The translations under genes and the position numbers were made by a program. Below are positions 7,760 through 16,245 of a stretch of 64,000 nucleotides of DNA, piece after piece; positions within the stretch are counted from its first letter, which is position 1; the number at the start of each line of letters is the position of its first letter. Origin of the DNA: G963667975 sp963677395 (GTDB lineage Bacteria; Bacteroidota; Bacteroidia; Bacteroidales; G963667975); the NCBI GenBank assembly GCA_963677395.2, contig OY781965.2:2294001-2358000 (forward strand), in the 5' to 3' direction. Under the pieces are notes generated by a model. The model had not been told where the DNA came from, searched no databases, and saw nothing but the letters and a program-made list of their open reading frames with translations.

Positions 7760-8719
7760 ATGAGTACAGTAGCAGGTTTTTTAGGGAAAATTCCCGGCTT
7801 TCTGTCCGGAAAGAAAACGGAAGAACATAAACGGTTAAAGGTGTATATACACCAGTATGTTCATAATCTTAAACATCGTTCCAGATCGCATAAACGGTCT
7901 TTTTTGAATCTTGCAAAAAAGATAGAAGCGTATGAAACAGAAAACTACATTATTATATATACGGATTCGTTCTGCGAAAACACAACAGAGGATTTTATCT
8001 ATTTTCTACGGGAAAAATATAACTACCGGGCAAACACCGTCAGAACTATGTATCAGAAGCTTTCCCGTGTTTTGCGTAGCGCTCACAAGGCTGGCTACAA
8101 AGTAGATTTTCGGTTTGAATATATAAACATAAAGGAAGAATACGTTCCTTCTATCTCTCTAAATCTTTCCGAGATTGAACGGATATACAACCTCAATATT
8201 AAAAATGAAGAAATTGTAAAAATCAAGGACAGGTTTGTGATTGGGTGCTGTACGGCTCTCAGGTATAGTGATTACTCGGTGCTTTCGTCCGATAATTGCA
8301 TCGGAAATAATGTAAGTATAAAGACAAAAAAAACAGGGGCTGTTGTGGTAATTCCTCAACACCGCTATGTTCGCGAAATACTTGCGAAGTACAACTATCG
8401 TCTGCCTGCATTGAAATCACAACAGAACTTTAACAAAGTCATCAAAAACATTTGCAAGCGAGCAGGAATTGATGAGTTGATCAGGATCGAGCGAACTGTA
8501 GGTGTAAGAATTGAGCGGAAAAATTACCGAAAATGGGAACTGGTGAGCAGTCATACAGCCAGGCGTTCGGGTGCTACAAATATGTACCTGGCCGGAATTC
8601 CTGTTTTTCGAATTATGCTGTTGACAGGGCACTCAACCGAGAAGTCTTTTTTTAAATATATCTGTATCTCCAAGGAGGAGAACGCCAATATATTGGCCGG
8701 AAATGAATTTTTTAAATAA
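7760..8719 (+). CDS. Second tyrosine recombinase, early operon (319 aa)
   Basis: A complete tyrosine recombinase, separate from the integrase at the left end. The core-binding domain spans about 25-125 and the catalytic domain 135-310. Active-site residues are R168 (TALRYSD), K190/K191, H265 and R268 (HTARR), H291 (TGHS) and Y300 (FFKYI). It is shorter than the att-proximal integrase and lacks an arm-binding domain, like XerC/D or invertase-type enzymes. It sits among replication genes, far from the att sites, so a role in resolving replication products or in DNA inversion is more plausible than integration. No inverted-repeat target was identified. Confidence 0.9.
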   Translation: MSTVAGFLGKIPGFLSGKKTEEHKRLKVYIHQYVHNLKHRSRSHKRSFLNLAKKIEAYETENYIIIYTDSFCENTTEDFIYFLREKYNYRANTVRTMYQKLSRVLRSAHKAGYKVDFRFEYINIKEEYVPSISLNLSEIERIYNLNIKNEEIVKIKDRFVIGCCTALRYSDYSVLSSDNCIGNNVSIKTKKTGAVVVIPQHRYVREILAKYNYRLPALKSQQNFNKVIKNICKRAGIDELIRIERTVGVRIERKNYRKWELVSSHTARRSGATNMYLAGIPVFRIMLLTGHSTEKSFFKYICISKEENANILAGNEFFK

Positions 8720-8727
8720 AAATAACT

Positions 8728-8976
8728 ATGACACAAACATTCAGAATTGCAGAGTCTTACAAAGTAAACAACTATTTTGTAATAGGAGATAAAACTAAAG
8801 TATCAGAAGTTACGTTTTGGGATACGTTAAAAAACAAAGTGAAAGAACTTACCCGTAAGCATCCGGAAAAATATGATGCAGTATTGCAAACTGCTGAAGA
8901 CCATTTATTAAAGTCAAAATCAGGTCTATCAGTTTCAGATACCTGGTTTGAAATTAAAAATAACGATAAAAAATGA
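8728..8976 (+). CDS. Hypothetical protein (82 aa)
   Basis: A small basic ORF 8 bp after the recombinase gene. It is predicted helical, with VTFWDTLKNKVKELTRKHP and a tail SVSDTWFEIKNNDKK. No family was recognised. Confidence 0.6.
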   Translation: MTQTFRIAESYKVNNYFVIGDKTKVSEVTFWDTLKNKVKELTRKHPEKYDAVLQTAEDHLLKSKSGLSVSDTWFEIKNNDKK

Positions 8977-9048
8977 AACACATGTTTAATTATTGAAAAT
9001 CAGCATATTAAAGCAATAGAAAAAATTTTGAATCCAATATATTTTCAA

Positions 9049-9567
9049 ATGATTATAGACACAAAATATCAGACACCCGTACAAATATGTGATTATATGG
9101 TTAGCTTGATTCCTAAAACAAGTATTAGAGTATTCAAGCCTACACCCGGAAGCGAAAACCTCGTAAAGATACTTGAAAAACAAAATCGGTTTGAGATACA
9201 TGTTGCAGAAGATTTTTTTCTTCACGACAAAGCCCAGAGATACGATACAATCATTCTGAACCCGCCATTTTCTGAGAAGTCGGTTTACATGAAGCGTGTA
9301 CCTGATAATATCAGGTTTGCCGATATGCAGGTTGGTTATCAAATACTTACCGAGTGCATGAAGATATCGGACAATGTGATTGCCTTAATGCCATGGGTTG
9401 CTCTTTCGGATTCAGATGTACGCCTGAGATACTTAAAGTCTTTCGGTCTGAAATCCCTTACGGCACTTCCAGGAAAAACATTTCAGTATGCGAGAAAACA
9501 AACAGTTATCATTGAGCTACAGAAAGGATTTATTGGAGAAACCGTATTTAGGACACTTTCCTTTTAA
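9049..9567 (+). CDS. Small adenine-methyltransferase-like protein (172 aa)
   Basis: It resembles a compact N6-adenine DNA methyltransferase core. It opens with YQTPVQICDYMVSLIP, followed by a degenerate SAM-binding loop at about 30-40 (KPTPGSENLV; the usual second Gly is E) and the catalytic NPPF at 71-74 inside YDTIILNPPF. A later strand VIALMPW follows. No target-recognition domain is present, so it is short for a full enzyme. The ATG at 9049 is chosen over the TTG at 9028 because similarity begins at the TP motif. It may protect phage DNA from restriction or be a remnant; activity is uncertain. Confidence 0.72.
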   Translation: MIIDTKYQTPVQICDYMVSLIPKTSIRVFKPTPGSENLVKILEKQNRFEIHVAEDFFLHDKAQRYDTIILNPPFSEKSVYMKRVPDNIRFADMQVGYQILTECMKISDNVIALMPWVALSDSDVRLRYLKSFGLKSLTALPGKTFQYARKQTVIIELQKGFIGETVFRTLSF

Positions 9568-9598
9568 ACTGCCATGTTTGGTAATTTAACCGCCCCAA

Positions 9599-9635
9599 CC
9601 CAAAATCCCGCCCTCCCAAAAGGCGGGATTTTGGG
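9599..9635. terminator. Strong hairpin between convergent genes
   Basis: The perfect 14-bp stem CCCAAAATCCCGCC (9599-9612) and GGCGGGATTTTGGG (9622-9635) has a 9-nt loop. It lies 31 bp after the rightward early operon and 52 bp from the end of a leftward gene, and probably ends transcription in one or both directions. Confidence 0.65.
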
Positions 9636-9687
9636 GTTTATAGAAACCCGTGAGCGTAGCGAATACCACTTATAAGAGAAAACAAGA

Positions 9688-10380
9688 TTAGAAACCATCT
9701 AGATCCTGTTTCTTTTTATCTTCAATTCTTTTCGCTATTCTATCCTTTATTATTGTACTTGCTTTATCAATCTCATTCTTATGTGAATTATCTTCAAGAA
9801 TAGAAAAGAAAATAATTTTTTGTTCACCGTGATCATTAAACCAAGACATTAAAACAGACTTACAGGTAACATTAGGGTTGTCAGTTTTCCAAGTTGTTGT
9901 AAAAGTTTCGTCTGTTTTTATAAATGTTGCTCCGTATCCATTTTGAAAGGTGTGATCTTCCTTTTTATATGTTAATTTACCATCACCATATTTAGCTTTC
10001 AACAATTCTTCTAACTTGCTATCCTTTATTTCTATTGAATATAACTTGTCATTAAAAAACTTTAGTGTAATATCTCTTACTTCAATTTTTTCGGTAATAT
10101 TATATTTTCCAATTTGGAATTCCCTTACACGTGTATCATAACTTCCTTGTGGATATTCTTCTGTAGTATCGCATACTACTTCATAAATATTTTCAGAGGT
10201 ATTATTAAACACACTTTCATAATATTGGTCGCTCGTTGTAATCTTTTTAGCTTTTGACAATTCTGGTATATCAATAACGGACATTCCTAATTGTAATTTA
10301 CCAAAACCTGTAATTTTGTTTTGTGCCGAAATTGTTAGTGTAATAAATAAAAAAACAAAAGTAAATAATAAATATTTCAT
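9688..10380 (-). CDS. Secreted or lipid-free periplasmic protein, accessory gene (230 aa)
   Basis: The N-terminus is a signal peptide (hydrophobic FTFVFLFITLTISA, then Q). The mature protein is mixed alpha/beta with repeated charged strands and a lysine-rich helix at the C-terminus (IIKDRIAKRIEDKKKQDL). The opening ITGFGKLQLGMSV is common in exported Bacteroidota proteins that start with a small-molecule or peptide-binding fold, but no family was recognised. It reads against the phage operons and is visibly more AT-rich than its neighbours, so it looks like an acquired lysogen-expressed gene. Confidence 0.75.
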   Translation of the reverse strand: MKYLLFTFVFLFITLTISAQNKITGFGKLQLGMSVIDIPELSKAKKITTSDQYYESVFNNTSENIYEVVCDTTEEYPQGSYDTRVREFQIGKYNITEKIEVRDITLKFFNDKLYSIEIKDSKLEELLKAKYGDGKLTYKKEDHTFQNGYGATFIKTDETFTTTWKTDNPNVTCKSVLMSWFNDHGEQKIIFFSILEDNSHKNEIDKASTIIKDRIAKRIEDKKKQDLDGF

Positions 10381-10415
10381 ATTGTATATTTTAATTAATT
10401 CATAATTTACGATAT

Positions 10416-10850
10416 TTAGTACTTCTTAATTATCTTTTTAAATCCTTCATCTAATTTAGGCTTTTCATACTCTGAGTGATAATTGCTGTGTACTACTTTA
10501 ATTTCATTCTCTGTCATTGAAAAATGAGGATCTTTTATTCTGCGATTTAATGATGTTTCATTACCAGGACCGAAATCAATGCATATAAATATTATTTCAG
10601 GAAAAAACCTCTTTATTCCTGAAATGACGCCACGACGTATTCCCTTTGACATATAAGGTCCTTCTAAAATTATGACTTTATCATCTCTTAATGATTCATT
10701 GATTTTTCTTTCAAAATAATCAGGATTATCATAATCATCACAAAATATTTTTTCTCTTCCATCTCTGTCTTTTATTTTATTATTTATAAAATGTGTTTTT
10801 CCAGTCCCAATATTTCCCATGATTAAAAAAAAGATCTTCTGCTTCTCCAT
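10416..10850 (-). CDS. P-loop NTPase / small kinase-like protein (144 aa)
   Basis: The Walker A motif GNIGTGKT at 12-19 follows a hydrophobic strand (FFLIMG). Later come FCDDYDNPDY and the strand VIILEGPYM, then an LNRRIKDP segment where kinases of this class keep arginines. The layout resembles small nucleoside/polynucleotide kinases or zeta-toxin-type kinases; no helical antitoxin partner is adjacent. It is transcribed with the exported protein at 9688 as a leftward AT-rich pair next to the control region. Function uncertain. Confidence 0.7.
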   Translation of the reverse strand: MEKQKIFFLIMGNIGTGKTHFINNKIKDRDGREKIFCDDYDNPDYFERKINESLRDDKVIILEGPYMSKGIRRGVISGIKRFFPEIIFICIDFGPGNETSLNRRIKDPHFSMTENEIKVVHSNYHSEYEKPKLDEGFKKIIKKY

Positions 10851-10974
10851 TTTGTTTAGTTTGCTTTTTTATTTATTATGCAAACGTAAAAAAATATTTT
10901 GTAATCAATTAACAGGATTTGCCGATCTTGCATTTTGCAAAACAACCCCCCCTTCCCCCAAAGTTGTAAAATAA

Positions 10975-11255
10975 TTGTAACTTGTAACTTTATAGGATAA
11001 TTGAATGTAAATTAACAAGATACAAGGTTACAAAAAAGTTACAAACTCAATTTAAAGTTGTAACTTTTTAAAAGTTGTAACCAAAATTGAAACTCAAATT
11101 TTCGCCGGTTACAAACTTTTTTAAAAAGACACGATTTTGTAACCGTTGATTGCCAATTGGTTACAAACCAAGGTTACAACTTTGTAACCTATTTTGTAAC
11201 CTTGTAATAAGCTGATATTAAATATATTACTCTTAAAAAAAATAAAAGGTTACAA
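10975..11255. repeat. Array of 13 TTGTAAC / GTTACAA heptamers
   Basis: Seven exact TTGTAAC copies start at 10975, 10982, 11058, 11075, 11137, 11182 and 11194. Six exact GTTACAA copies (the same motif on the other strand) start at 11027, 11038, 11108, 11160, 11173 and 11249. Near matches also occur at 10963 and 11202. Several are paired head-to-head (11160-11188). Such density suggests multiple sites for one DNA-binding protein, as in iteron origins, partition centromeres or cooperative operators. The binding protein is unknown; the DnaA-like product is one candidate. Confidence 0.75.
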
Positions 11256-11365
11256 AAAAACGCTCATTTTTGCACCTTTTAGGGTGGGTCAGGTTTTTTT
11301 CGCTCATTTTTCGACATGTCTAAAACCAGTACATTTAACATGATATTAATAAAACTTACGGGGCT

Positions 11366-11373
11366 TAATTTTG
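11366..11373 (+). promoter_or_regulatory. Head-operon promoter -7 box
   Basis: TAATTTTG, followed by C, matches TAnnTTTG exactly and lies 15 nt before the ATG at 11389. It supports that ATG over the upstream TTG at 11371, which would fall inside the promoter. Confidence 0.6.
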
Positions 11374-11388
11374 CAAAAATCCCGCCTC

Positions 11389-11952
11389 ATGCCCTTCACG
11401 ATCGAACTACCCTGTAAGCCCTATGTAAAGCAGTTTCTTGAATTGAATTATGGTTCTCCCACAGAGTTGAAACCGGATCGTGTCCTGTTTACAAATTTCC
11501 TCAGGTGTCTGAAAAAGCCAAACAGGCGCTATGATTACAAAAAGGCGGACGTACCCTCGTTGTACTCCGGGATCACCCGAATTGTAATCTCGGAGGACTC
11601 CTTTTACCGCTATGGCTGGGAGCTTACCCGTACCGATATTATCGCCTTCGGGAAAGAGATAGAGTGCCGTGCAAAGTTTTTCATGCGGCAGATGGTATCC
11701 CAATACTCTACGGTCATGAATCTTAAGGATTCCATTTACATGTTCCAGACCCGCTTCGGGTTTACCGAGGAAATCTGGAGCTACGAGAGTATCAAGAAAG
11801 ACTTTTACCGTAACGGTCCAAAATCCAATACAGATTTAGGATCGTTCCTGGCCAAACGATTTGAACAAATATCTTTGGAGAATTTGTCTCATTTAGGGAC
11901 AATTTCTCAAAACCTAATCACCGATCATGAATACAATTCAAAAGCAGGCTGA
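11389..11952 (+). CDS. Hypothetical phage protein, first gene of head operon (187 aa)
   Basis: A basic, aromatic-rich protein starting MPFTIELPCKPYVKQ, with positively charged patches (LKKPNRRYDYKK) and a helical middle (FGKEIECRAKFFMRQMV). It resembles the small DNA-binding or regulatory proteins that sit before structural operons in Bacteroidota phages, but no family was recognised. Its last 26 bp overlap the next gene. Confidence 0.65.
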   Translation: MPFTIELPCKPYVKQFLELNYGSPTELKPDRVLFTNFLRCLKKPNRRYDYKKADVPSLYSGITRIVISEDSFYRYGWELTRTDIIAFGKEIECRAKFFMRQMVSQYSTVMNLKDSIYMFQTRFGFTEEIWSYESIKKDFYRNGPKSNTDLGSFLAKRFEQISLENLSHLGTISQNLITDHEYNSKAG

Positions 11953-12376
11953 TTTTATCGGCGGACTGTGTGAACTCTACAGCGTTCCCGTTCGGAACAT
12001 AAAAATCCTTCAGGGAGGGCAGATCATTATTCATGACACGAATAACTGTTATGAGTTTGAATGTGTTCTTGACTCAATAGAGCATAGCTGCCCCTCAAAA
12101 GAAGATAAGGGCGGGACTACGTACCAGCATAAGGTTACCGCTCAGGTTTACGGCATTACGGAAGAAACCAGTAAAAAACTGCTGAAGCTCAAACGGGATA
12201 AACACCTTATATTATATAAGAACTACAGAGGCTTGTATTTTTACGCGGGAGATAAAGAGATTGGTCTGCAATTTTCATTTGAGGAGAACACCAGCTTAAA
12301 CATTTACTCAGTTCAGTTTAGCGGGGATTTACTCTACACCCGTAAGGCAGGATCTTTGCCCGTTTTAGCGCCTTAA
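11927..12376 (+). CDS. Hypothetical phage protein (149 aa)
   Basis: It overlaps the previous gene by 26 bp. It is mostly beta-strands, with paired hydrophobic strands (HLILYKNYRGLYFYAG and GLQFSFEENTSLNIYSV). No family was recognised; its position before the protease suggests an early head-morphogenesis or regulatory role. Confidence 0.6.
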   Translation: MNTIQKQADFIGGLCELYSVPVRNIKILQGGQIIIHDTNNCYEFECVLDSIEHSCPSKEDKGGTTYQHKVTAQVYGITEETSKKLLKLKRDKHLILYKNYRGLYFYAGDKEIGLQFSFEENTSLNIYSVQFSGDLLYTRKAGSLPVLAP

Positions 12377-12460
12377 TCCTTCGGAAAGCCCTGATTTTCC
12401 TTGCTTTTTGTCCTTTTTTGCCCCGGTTTTCAGGTATAAACTTGCTGAAAATTAAGGATT

Positions 12461-13564
12461 ATGGCAAAAGAAATAACGATAGACGGCTATATAGGGCCTT
12501 ATGCTTATTCGAAGCAATTCATCAAAAGCATGTTGGATGACAGCAAGGATGAAGTCACGGTAAAAGTTTCTTCGCTGGGGGGGGATGTAGACCACGCCCT
12601 TGCAATTCATGATATGCTTGCCCAGCAGGGCAATGTTACCATCGTTTACACAGGCTTTAACGCCAGCAGTGCAACCATCCTTTCGCTGGGAGCTTCCAAA
12701 ATCCGGATGAGTGAAAACTCATTTTATCTCATTCACAAGGTATTGAGCTGGGTGAACGCATGGGGCTACATGAACGAAGACCAGATCGAGGAAGCCATAC
12801 AGCAGCTGGAAAAGGATAAAAACAATAATGCGAAGATCACGCTCCAGCTGGCAAGAATGTACGCGAAAAAATCCGGCAAACAGATTTCCGAAGTATTAGA
12901 CCTGATGAAACAGGAAACCTGGTTAAGCGCCGAAGAAGCCAGAGAATGGGGATTCGTGGATGAGATATTCTCCCCCGGTGAAAAAGTCAATTATTTGAAT
13001 GATTACAAAATGGTTGCCATGATTTCCGCTTCAGGATTACCTGCACCCAGGCGTAATGAATCCCAAACTGAACCTCTAAAGCAGAATGATAATTTCTGGA
13101 ATAAGCTTTCAGAAACACTCTCAAAACTGCTTCCAAATCAAAACGCCATTTCAATTTCTCAAAATATGAACAAACAATTTTTAAACGTAAACAAAGTGCT
13201 GGCGGTTGAGAAACTGGACAGTACAGAAGCCGGGCTAATGCTTACCGCTGACCAGTTGGACAAGATCGACCAGAGTCTTTCGAAACTGGATAAAGCAGAA
13301 TCAGACCGTGATGCTGCCGCGGCGGCAAAACAGACTGCAGAAACCGGCTACAACAATGCCGTTTCGTCCATCGACGAGCTGGACCCTTCTGTTAAGGAAG
13401 CAAAAACCTTTGAAGAAAAGGTAAACGCTATCCGTGCGATCCTGGCATCAAAGCCGGGGGTAAATGCCATTGGAGCGCAAACCAACAAGGATAACAACCC
13501 CACCGGCGACGGGGTAGACTGGGACACCCTGAATGCCTTACCTCACATGCAACAAGAATATTAA
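12461..13564 (+). CDS. Prohead protease, ClpP-type, fused to scaffold-like tail (367 aa)
   Basis: Residues 1-180 form a ClpP/S14-like serine protease: SSLGGDV, then GFNASS with S69 at the nucleophile position and H92 (YLIHK) as the general base. Residues 190-367 form a low-complexity, coiled-coil region (KLDKAESDRDAAAAAKQTAE), typical of the scaffold that is removed during capsid maturation. A protease-scaffold fusion just upstream of the capsid gene is a common arrangement in HK97-type heads. It would assemble with and then trim the capsid protein. Confidence 0.9.
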   Translation: MAKEITIDGYIGPYAYSKQFIKSMLDDSKDEVTVKVSSLGGDVDHALAIHDMLAQQGNVTIVYTGFNASSATILSLGASKIRMSENSFYLIHKVLSWVNAWGYMNEDQIEEAIQQLEKDKNNNAKITLQLARMYAKKSGKQISEVLDLMKQETWLSAEEAREWGFVDEIFSPGEKVNYLNDYKMVAMISASGLPAPRRNESQTEPLKQNDNFWNKLSETLSKLLPNQNAISISQNMNKQFLNVNKVLAVEKLDSTEAGLMLTADQLDKIDQSLSKLDKAESDRDAAAAAKQTAETGYNNAVSSIDELDPSVKEAKTFEEKVNAIRAILASKPGVNAIGAQTNKDNNPTGDGVDWDTLNALPHMQQEY

Positions 13565-13586
13565 CCACCACTAAAATCTTTTCAAG

Positions 13587-14546
13587 ATGGATATTTCCGA
13601 AATCAAAGCCGCCTACGGAGCGTATTATGAAGCTTCAGGGCAAAATAAAAACCGCATTCTGGGAATGCTTACCCAGGGGCTTGTAACGCCCGGTATCTGC
13701 ACCCCGATGAAAACCGATGATACGATTTTCAGGCTGGCGCAACTCACCATTGGCAGCCTGGTTCAGTCTTTTCAAAAGGGATGGACTCCGAAGAACTCGG
13801 AAGCGTTCACTCCAAACGAGCTTCGATTATTTCACATGAAAGTTGATGCCGAAATCTGGCCGGACGATGTGGAAGCAACCTGGCTGGGATTTCTGGCTTC
13901 GGATGCCGTTGATCGTAAGGACTGGCCGCTGATTAAGTTTTTGATAGAACACCCTGAGCAGGGTTATATCGCCAAGATTAACCAGGACATGGAACTTTTG
14001 GAATACGGGAAAGGTGTTTACCAGGCACCTGAAAACGGTGTTGCCGGGGTAACCGGTAAATCTATGGACGGCTTAATTACGCTGATTCAGAGGGGTGTTA
14101 ATAATGATACCATGAATTCTGTAAACATTGGAACGCTGAACACTTCCACGATTTTCGACCAGGTAGAAACATTTGTAGACGGCATCTCAGAGATTTACCA
14201 GAATACCTCGATGGACGTATGCATGTCGCCAAAGTGGGTACGGGCATATTTTCGTGACAAACGTGCTGCCGGGTTTTACGACCGGAGCTCGGCAAAAGAG
14301 ATTGATGAATCGATTGACTTTTGCCCGCAACGGGTAAAAGCATTACCCTCATTATCCGGAACCGATACCATTTTTGCTACCCCAAAACCAAACCTGATTC
14401 ACCTGACTAAGAAGTCAAAAAATAAAACCAACATCAAGATCGAAGAATCGAAACGTCAGGTTTCATTGCTTTGCGACTGGTGGGAAGGTTTAGGCTTCGG
14501 GATGAATGCCTGTGTATGGACCAACCTGAAAAAGCCGGCACCCTAA
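13587..14546 (+). CDS. Major capsid protein candidate, HK97-type (319 aa)
   Basis: It starts 22 bp after the protease-scaffold gene and has the size of an HK97-fold capsid protein. The N-terminus is helical (KAAYGAYYEASGQNKNRI), there is an acidic/aromatic loop (MKVDAEIWPDDVEATWLGF), and a C-terminal strand region with MDVCMSPKWVRAYFRD, as in P- and A-domains. A strong hairpin follows its stop, as is common after highly expressed capsid genes. Assigned mainly by position, size and layout. Confidence 0.8.
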   Translation: MDISEIKAAYGAYYEASGQNKNRILGMLTQGLVTPGICTPMKTDDTIFRLAQLTIGSLVQSFQKGWTPKNSEAFTPNELRLFHMKVDAEIWPDDVEATWLGFLASDAVDRKDWPLIKFLIEHPEQGYIAKINQDMELLEYGKGVYQAPENGVAGVTGKSMDGLITLIQRGVNNDTMNSVNIGTLNTSTIFDQVETFVDGISEIYQNTSMDVCMSPKWVRAYFRDKRAAGFYDRSSAKEIDESIDFCPQRVKALPSLSGTDTIFATPKPNLIHLTKKSKNKTNIKIEESKRQVSLLCDWWEGLGFGMNACVWTNLKKPAP

Positions 14547-14553
14547 ATTCAAT

Positions 14554-14580
14554 GCTCACAGGCTGCTTAAGCCTGTGAGC
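14554..14580 (+). terminator. Hairpin after the capsid gene
   Basis: The perfect 11-bp stem GCTCACAGGCT (14554-14564) and AGCCTGTGAGC (14570-14580) has loop GCTTA, 7 bp after the capsid stop. There is only a weak T-run, so it is more likely a partial terminator or mRNA-stabilising hairpin that sets capsid above downstream gene levels. Confidence 0.6.
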
Positions 14581-14609
14581 TATTTATTCACCTATAATAC
14601 TTAGTTACA

Positions 14610-15152
14610 ATGATTGATTTAACAGATATTGACAAAGACCTTGGAAACGGGAACATGGGCGGTATTGCCCAGTACGTTTATTTTGGATACCATAAGGATG
14701 TAGCCACCTGGCCGACTCTTCCGGCAGCACCGGCCTCTCTTGAAGCCAGCGCGGTACTAACGGGCAATCTTACCATGAAGCCGCAAAAGAGAATGTTCTC
14801 GCTCTACCTGACCGATGATTCCGGGGAGTTCACCATTGAATCCGTGGGAGAAAAAGACAGCAAATCTTTCGTAATGCACTTAAAACTGTTCCATCCGGGG
14901 CTTCAGAAGAAGATCTTAGGATTCATGAATGCAACCTGCAACGAGAACCTGGCATTCGTGGTTCCGGACAATAACGGGCAACTGTTTGTCATGGGGGATG
15001 CAATTCGTCCGGCAACATTTGAAGGCAGCCCGGACGGTGCGGGAACCGGCAAGGCTACTGCAGACAAACGAGGTCTTAGCTTCGAATACACCTACAAGTG
15101 TAAGAAACTTTATGCGTATGAAGGTACTGTACCCTTAACGGCTGCGATATAA
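14610..15152 (+). CDS. Structural protein, possibly major tail tube (180 aa)
   Basis: A beta-rich protein with regular strand pairs (MFSLYLTDDSGEFTIESVG; LAFVVPDNNGQLFVMGDA; GLSFEYTYKCKKLYAYEG), the pattern expected of a tail-tube or head-decoration fold. It has no signal peptide and starts 63 bp after the capsid gene. Tail tube is the preferred reading, but a capsid accessory protein is also possible. Confidence 0.6.
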   Translation: MIDLTDIDKDLGNGNMGGIAQYVYFGYHKDVATWPTLPAAPASLEASAVLTGNLTMKPQKRMFSLYLTDDSGEFTIESVGEKDSKSFVMHLKLFHPGLQKKILGFMNATCNENLAFVVPDNNGQLFVMGDAIRPATFEGSPDGAGTGKATADKRGLSFEYTYKCKKLYAYEGTVPLTAAI

Positions 15153-15358
15153 TGGAAAAGTATAAAGTAGTCGGGATTTTACCGGGAAGGGTACATACCT
15201 ATAGCCACGGCATCGTGGATTTGAGTGAGGAACTGCCTGAGAACGTATTAGACGAGCTCTATGAAAACGGGTTTCCGTACCTGGAAAAGGTGGCGGAGAT
15301 TCCAGTTTCTCAGGTAGGTACGAAAAAAGCTGATAAACCAAAATCGCAGGAATCCTAA
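15152..15358 (+). CDS. Hypothetical small structural-operon protein (68 aa)
   Basis: Its ATG overlaps the previous stop (TAATG). It is a compact fold beginning YKVVGILPGRVHTYSHGIVDL with a flexible Lys/Ser tail. Such small proteins next to capsid genes often act in head completion; no family was recognised. Confidence 0.6.
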   Translation: MEKYKVVGILPGRVHTYSHGIVDLSEELPENVLDELYENGFPYLEKVAEIPVSQVGTKKADKPKSQES

Positions 15359-15378
15359 AAGGGTTCCTGCTAAAACCT

Positions 15379-16245
15379 ATGGGTATGACAGAAGAACAAA
15401 AGTTGGTACTGAAATGGTACCACTGTGGAAAGAACTACAATGAAGGAGTAGGACTTTTCAGCCAGATATCCCCAAACAAACAAATGAGCCGTGTTTTTCC
15501 CGGGCGGGAGTATCGTTACCGGGATAAACTTGAATATGAATTGTGTAAGGCGGTAAATCTCGACTGGAAGAATATGCCGGAGAATCCGGAGCCGGAAACT
15601 GATTTAACAGATCCGGATACCGGGGATTCAGCGGTCAATAAAATTATTGATGCTTCGGACAAAAGTGCAGAACATATCACGGAATTCACCCGGAAAATTG
15701 CAGACGCTGTTTCGGATAATGAATCCGCCGCACAACCCCCGGAAGCACAACCTTCAAAAACCTACCCTGAAGAGATTGAGAAGATACTGAAGGAACATTC
15801 CAGGCTGCAGGGTGTGCGCTCAGGTTATCACGGGCAGATGGGAGAAGTTCCGGAAGACAACACCCCTGAGAGTATCTCAAGGCGTAAGGAACTGAGCGAT
15901 CTGATGGCGAACTGTTCCGCTCAGATCGAGAAATTATACGCTGCCAAGGAAGCTTATTTCACTACCGGAACAATGCCGGATATGGAAGTACTTTTCCCTG
16001 CTGAAGCAGCCAAAAAGGAGTTGAAATTGCCGGATGACCCTGAGTCACTGGCAAAGATGAAAAAGAACCTGCAGACTTCTATTTGCAAGGATCAGAACCA
16101 GCTGGAATATCAGTCGGATTCTAAAAAGGATGCTCCTGATCCGATGCCTGAAGGCGCCCAGCGTATCAAGCTGGTAAAGCGAATCCAGGCAAAGCAGGAG
16201 ACAATTGGGGAAATTAATCTAAAACTTGCCCGGGGTGCTGATTAA
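15379..16245 (+). CDS. Hypothetical protein with coiled coils (288 aa)
   Basis: The N-terminal 70 residues look folded (EEQKLVLKWYHCGKNYNEG); then comes an acidic/proline-rich linker (NPEPETDLTDPDTGDS) and a C-terminal coiled-coil half with repeated lysine-rich helices (LAKMKKNLQTSICKDQNQL; LVKRIQAKQETIGEIN). It probably oligomerises, but no role could be assigned. Confidence 0.6.
   Translation: MGMTEEQKLVLKWYHCGKNYNEGVGLFSQISPNKQMSRVFPGREYRYRDKLEYELCKAVNLDWKNMPENPEPETDLTDPDTGDSAVNKIIDASDKSAEHITEFTRKIADAVSDNESAAQPPEAQPSKTYPEEIEKILKEHSRLQGVRSGYHGQMGEVPEDNTPESISRRKELSDLMANCSAQIEKLYAAKEAYFTTGTMPDMEVLFPAEAAKKELKLPDDPESLAKMKKNLQTSICKDQNQLEYQSDSKKDAPDPMPEGAQRIKLVKRIQAKQETIGEINLKLARGAD

Larger units (their letters stand above)
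10851..11388. other. Non-coding control region between divergent operons
   Basis: No convincing gene in about 540 bp. It holds a run of C residues (10946-10952), the TTGTAAC heptamer array, and two copies of CGCTCATTTTT (11261-11271 and 11301-11311), and ends with a promoter at 11366. It separates leftward accessory genes from the rightward head operon and is a good candidate for a replication origin and/or late-gene switch. Confidence 0.6.

Noticed and set aside
10941..11310. CRISPR array
   Set aside because: Heptamers are unevenly spaced, in both orientations and without unique spacers of fixed length.
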